DNA from: an uncultured Clostridia bacterium
GTDB taxonomy: Bacteria; Bacillota; Clostridia; Christensenellales; Aristaeellaceae
DNA length: 5,866 bases
Assembly (NCBI GenBank): GCA_937874275.1
Contig: CALNAU010000228.1
Coordinates: 1 to 5,866 of the forward strand
Direction of reading: 5' to 3'
In this document: piece by piece, positions 5,154-5,866 of the stretch
Position numbering within the stretch: position 1 is the first letter of the stretch
Layout of the letters: each line of letters opens with the position of its first letter
Notes under the pieces: model-generated
Database searches by the model: none
Told to the model about the DNA's origin: nothing
What the model saw: only the letters and a program-made list of their open reading frames with translations
Made by a program: the position numbers and the translations under genes

Positions 5154-5159
5154 AAAGGA
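5154..5159 (+). promoter_or_regulatory. Ribosome-binding site that decides the start of the secreted-protein gene
   Basis: AAAGGA lies eight bases before the ATG at 5168. The two other in-frame ATGs are worse: 5141 has only a poor purine run upstream and would be just eight bases from the predicted transcript start, and 5159 overlaps this site itself. Confidence 0.65.
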
Positions 5160-5167
5160 TGAACTGT

Positions 5168-5782
5168 ATGAGTTGGACTCGCAGGATACCGGCCCTGCTG
5201 CTGGCGATGCTGTTGCTGCTGGGCGTAACCGTTTCCGCGCAGGCGAATACCGCCGATGACGCGCTGGTTGCCTGGGCCAAGGAACAAGCCCAACCGCTGC
5301 TTGATGATATGATGGCGCTGGCCGGGGATGAGAATTATCTGGCCATGGTGGGCGGCATGATGAACACGGACGAGCTGCTCCGCGGCTGGCTGGCGCAGAT
5401 GGAGAGTATCAAGCCGGTGGTGCGCGTGTATGACATGCCCACGGTGGAGGATATCCTGCGCACCCAGGCCGATATGGCGCCCTTCAGCCAGTACCGCGGG
5501 CTGGGCGACGTAGCCAAGCGCCGCATGCAGATGAGCCTGCCGCAGCTGCTGGCGAACTTTGTGAATCAGTCGGGCGAGGCGGCCAACATGATTGCCGGCA
5601 CCCTTGTCACCGCCGGGCAAACGCTGCCCAAGCCGGACGGCTTTCAGCCATTGCTGCTCATTTATGAGTATAAGGACATCACGGTGATGGTGAGCTATAT
5701 GGAGGCCAACTATGGGGTGTCCGCCCATGCCGGCTTTGTGCCGTTACAAATTGTGGAGGTGCTGGACGGCTTCGGCGTCTGA
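5168..5782 (+). CDS. Secreted protein of unknown function, 204 aa
   Basis: I do not recognise a family. The N-terminus is a classic Sec signal peptide: positive residues at R5-R6, a leucine-rich core at about 9-22, and a likely cleavage site after SAQA (23-26), giving a mature protein of about 178 residues outside the membrane. Two arginines are adjacent, but the rest of a Tat motif is missing. The mature part has no cysteine and is rich in methionine (13 residues, including MM pairs at 48-49 and 64-65). It begins with helix-like acidic segments and ends in a strand-rich region (PLLLIYEYKDITVMVSY). No lipobox, anchor or sortase motif is visible, so it is probably released or loosely held at the surface. 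I chose the ATG at 5168 for its ribosome-binding site and signal peptide; a longer form from 5141 would have 213 residues. It has its own promoter, and nothing ties it to the preceding phosphoesterase genes. Confidence 0.8.
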   Translation: MSWTRRIPALLLAMLLLLGVTVSAQANTADDALVAWAKEQAQPLLDDMMALAGDENYLAMVGGMMNTDELLRGWLAQMESIKPVVRVYDMPTVEDILRTQADMAPFSQYRGLGDVAKRRMQMSLPQLLANFVNQSGEAANMIAGTLVTAGQTLPKPDGFQPLLLIYEYKDITVMVSYMEANYGVSAHAGFVPLQIVEVLDGFGV

Positions 5783-5866
5783 CGCCGTCTGCGTCAAATC
5801 GGCCCAGCGCAGGTTGGCCGCCCGGGCGAGTGCCTGCGGGTCGATTTTGATTTGCTGGCCGATGCG
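5744..5866 (-). CDS. Possible 3' end of a convergent gene, partial (5' end outside window)
   Basis: The minus strand is open from the right edge for 40 codons to a TAA at 5746-5744. The beginning of the visible peptide (IGQQIKIDPQALARAANL, then RWADL) looks like real protein: it is helical with alternating charge, and its codons end mostly in G or C, as in the neighbouring genes. The other two minus frames are either stopped or have poor third-base composition. If real, it overlaps the end of the secreted-protein gene by 39 bp tail to tail. I do not recognise the family, and a competing plus-strand open frame of similar length cannot be excluded. Confidence 0.4.
   Translation of the reverse strand, partial: RIGQQIKIDPQALARAANLRWADLTQTASDAEAVQHLHNL

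Noticed and set aside
5024..5728. Minus-strand frame of 234 codons opposite the secreted-protein gene
   Set aside because: The plus strand has a promoter, ribosome-binding site and signal peptide. The minus translation is rich in H and Q, typical of antisense frames here.
5765..5789. Inverted repeats around the stop codon of the secreted-protein gene as a terminator
   Set aside because: CGGCGTC-T-GACGCCG can pair, but the one-base centre forces a loop from the stem and no T-run follows on either strand.

Overview
The window is GC-rich and densely coding, with strong Shine-Dalgarno sites (AAAGGAG, AGGAGG) and a gene set typical of strict anaerobes: a class I hybrid cluster protein, a short DRTGG-domain protein paired with a PHP phosphoesterase, and an FNR-like regulator with a compact cysteine motif. 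I infer a high-GC member of the Clostridia (Bacillota), possibly gut-associated. The species cannot be read from the sequence.

Left half, minus strand (about 2701 down to 1): a probable operon in the order hcp (hydroxylamine reductase / hybrid cluster protein), a YeaO-like DUF488 protein, a small [4Fe-4S] ferredoxin and a Crp/Fnr-family regulator that runs off the left edge. In front of hcp lies a near-perfect FNR-type palindrome (TTGAC-N4-ATCAA). It is centred 41.5 bp upstream of the start site implied by a TATACT -10 box, which is the standard position for FNR-type activation. The simplest reading is a nitrosative/redox-stress unit: the regulator senses the signal through an Fe-S or thiol site and activates hcp and, through read-through, its own gene, while the ferredoxin may supply electrons to Hcp. 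A second possible promoter at the end of hcp, and a hairpin between the ferredoxin and regulator genes, could uncouple the later genes.

Centre, plus strand (about 2741-3167): one small membrane protein gene of the GlsB/YeaQ/YmgE family. It has a stress-sigma-like promoter candidate upstream and a clear intrinsic terminator downstream.

Right half, plus strand (about 3186-5782): a second unit encodes a DRTGG-domain protein, a PHP-domain phosphoesterase that follows almost directly with a GTG start, and a calcineurin-like metallophosphoesterase 36 bp further on. After these comes an unrecognised secreted protein with its own promoter, whose -35 element overlaps the preceding stop codon. The last ~120 bp hold what looks like the 3' end of a convergent minus-strand gene overlapping the secreted-protein gene tail to tail. 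No rRNA, tRNA, insertion sequence, CRISPR array or phage gene was seen. The most noteworthy items are the self-contained hcp/regulator circuit and the DRTGG-PHP-metallophosphoesterase cluster.
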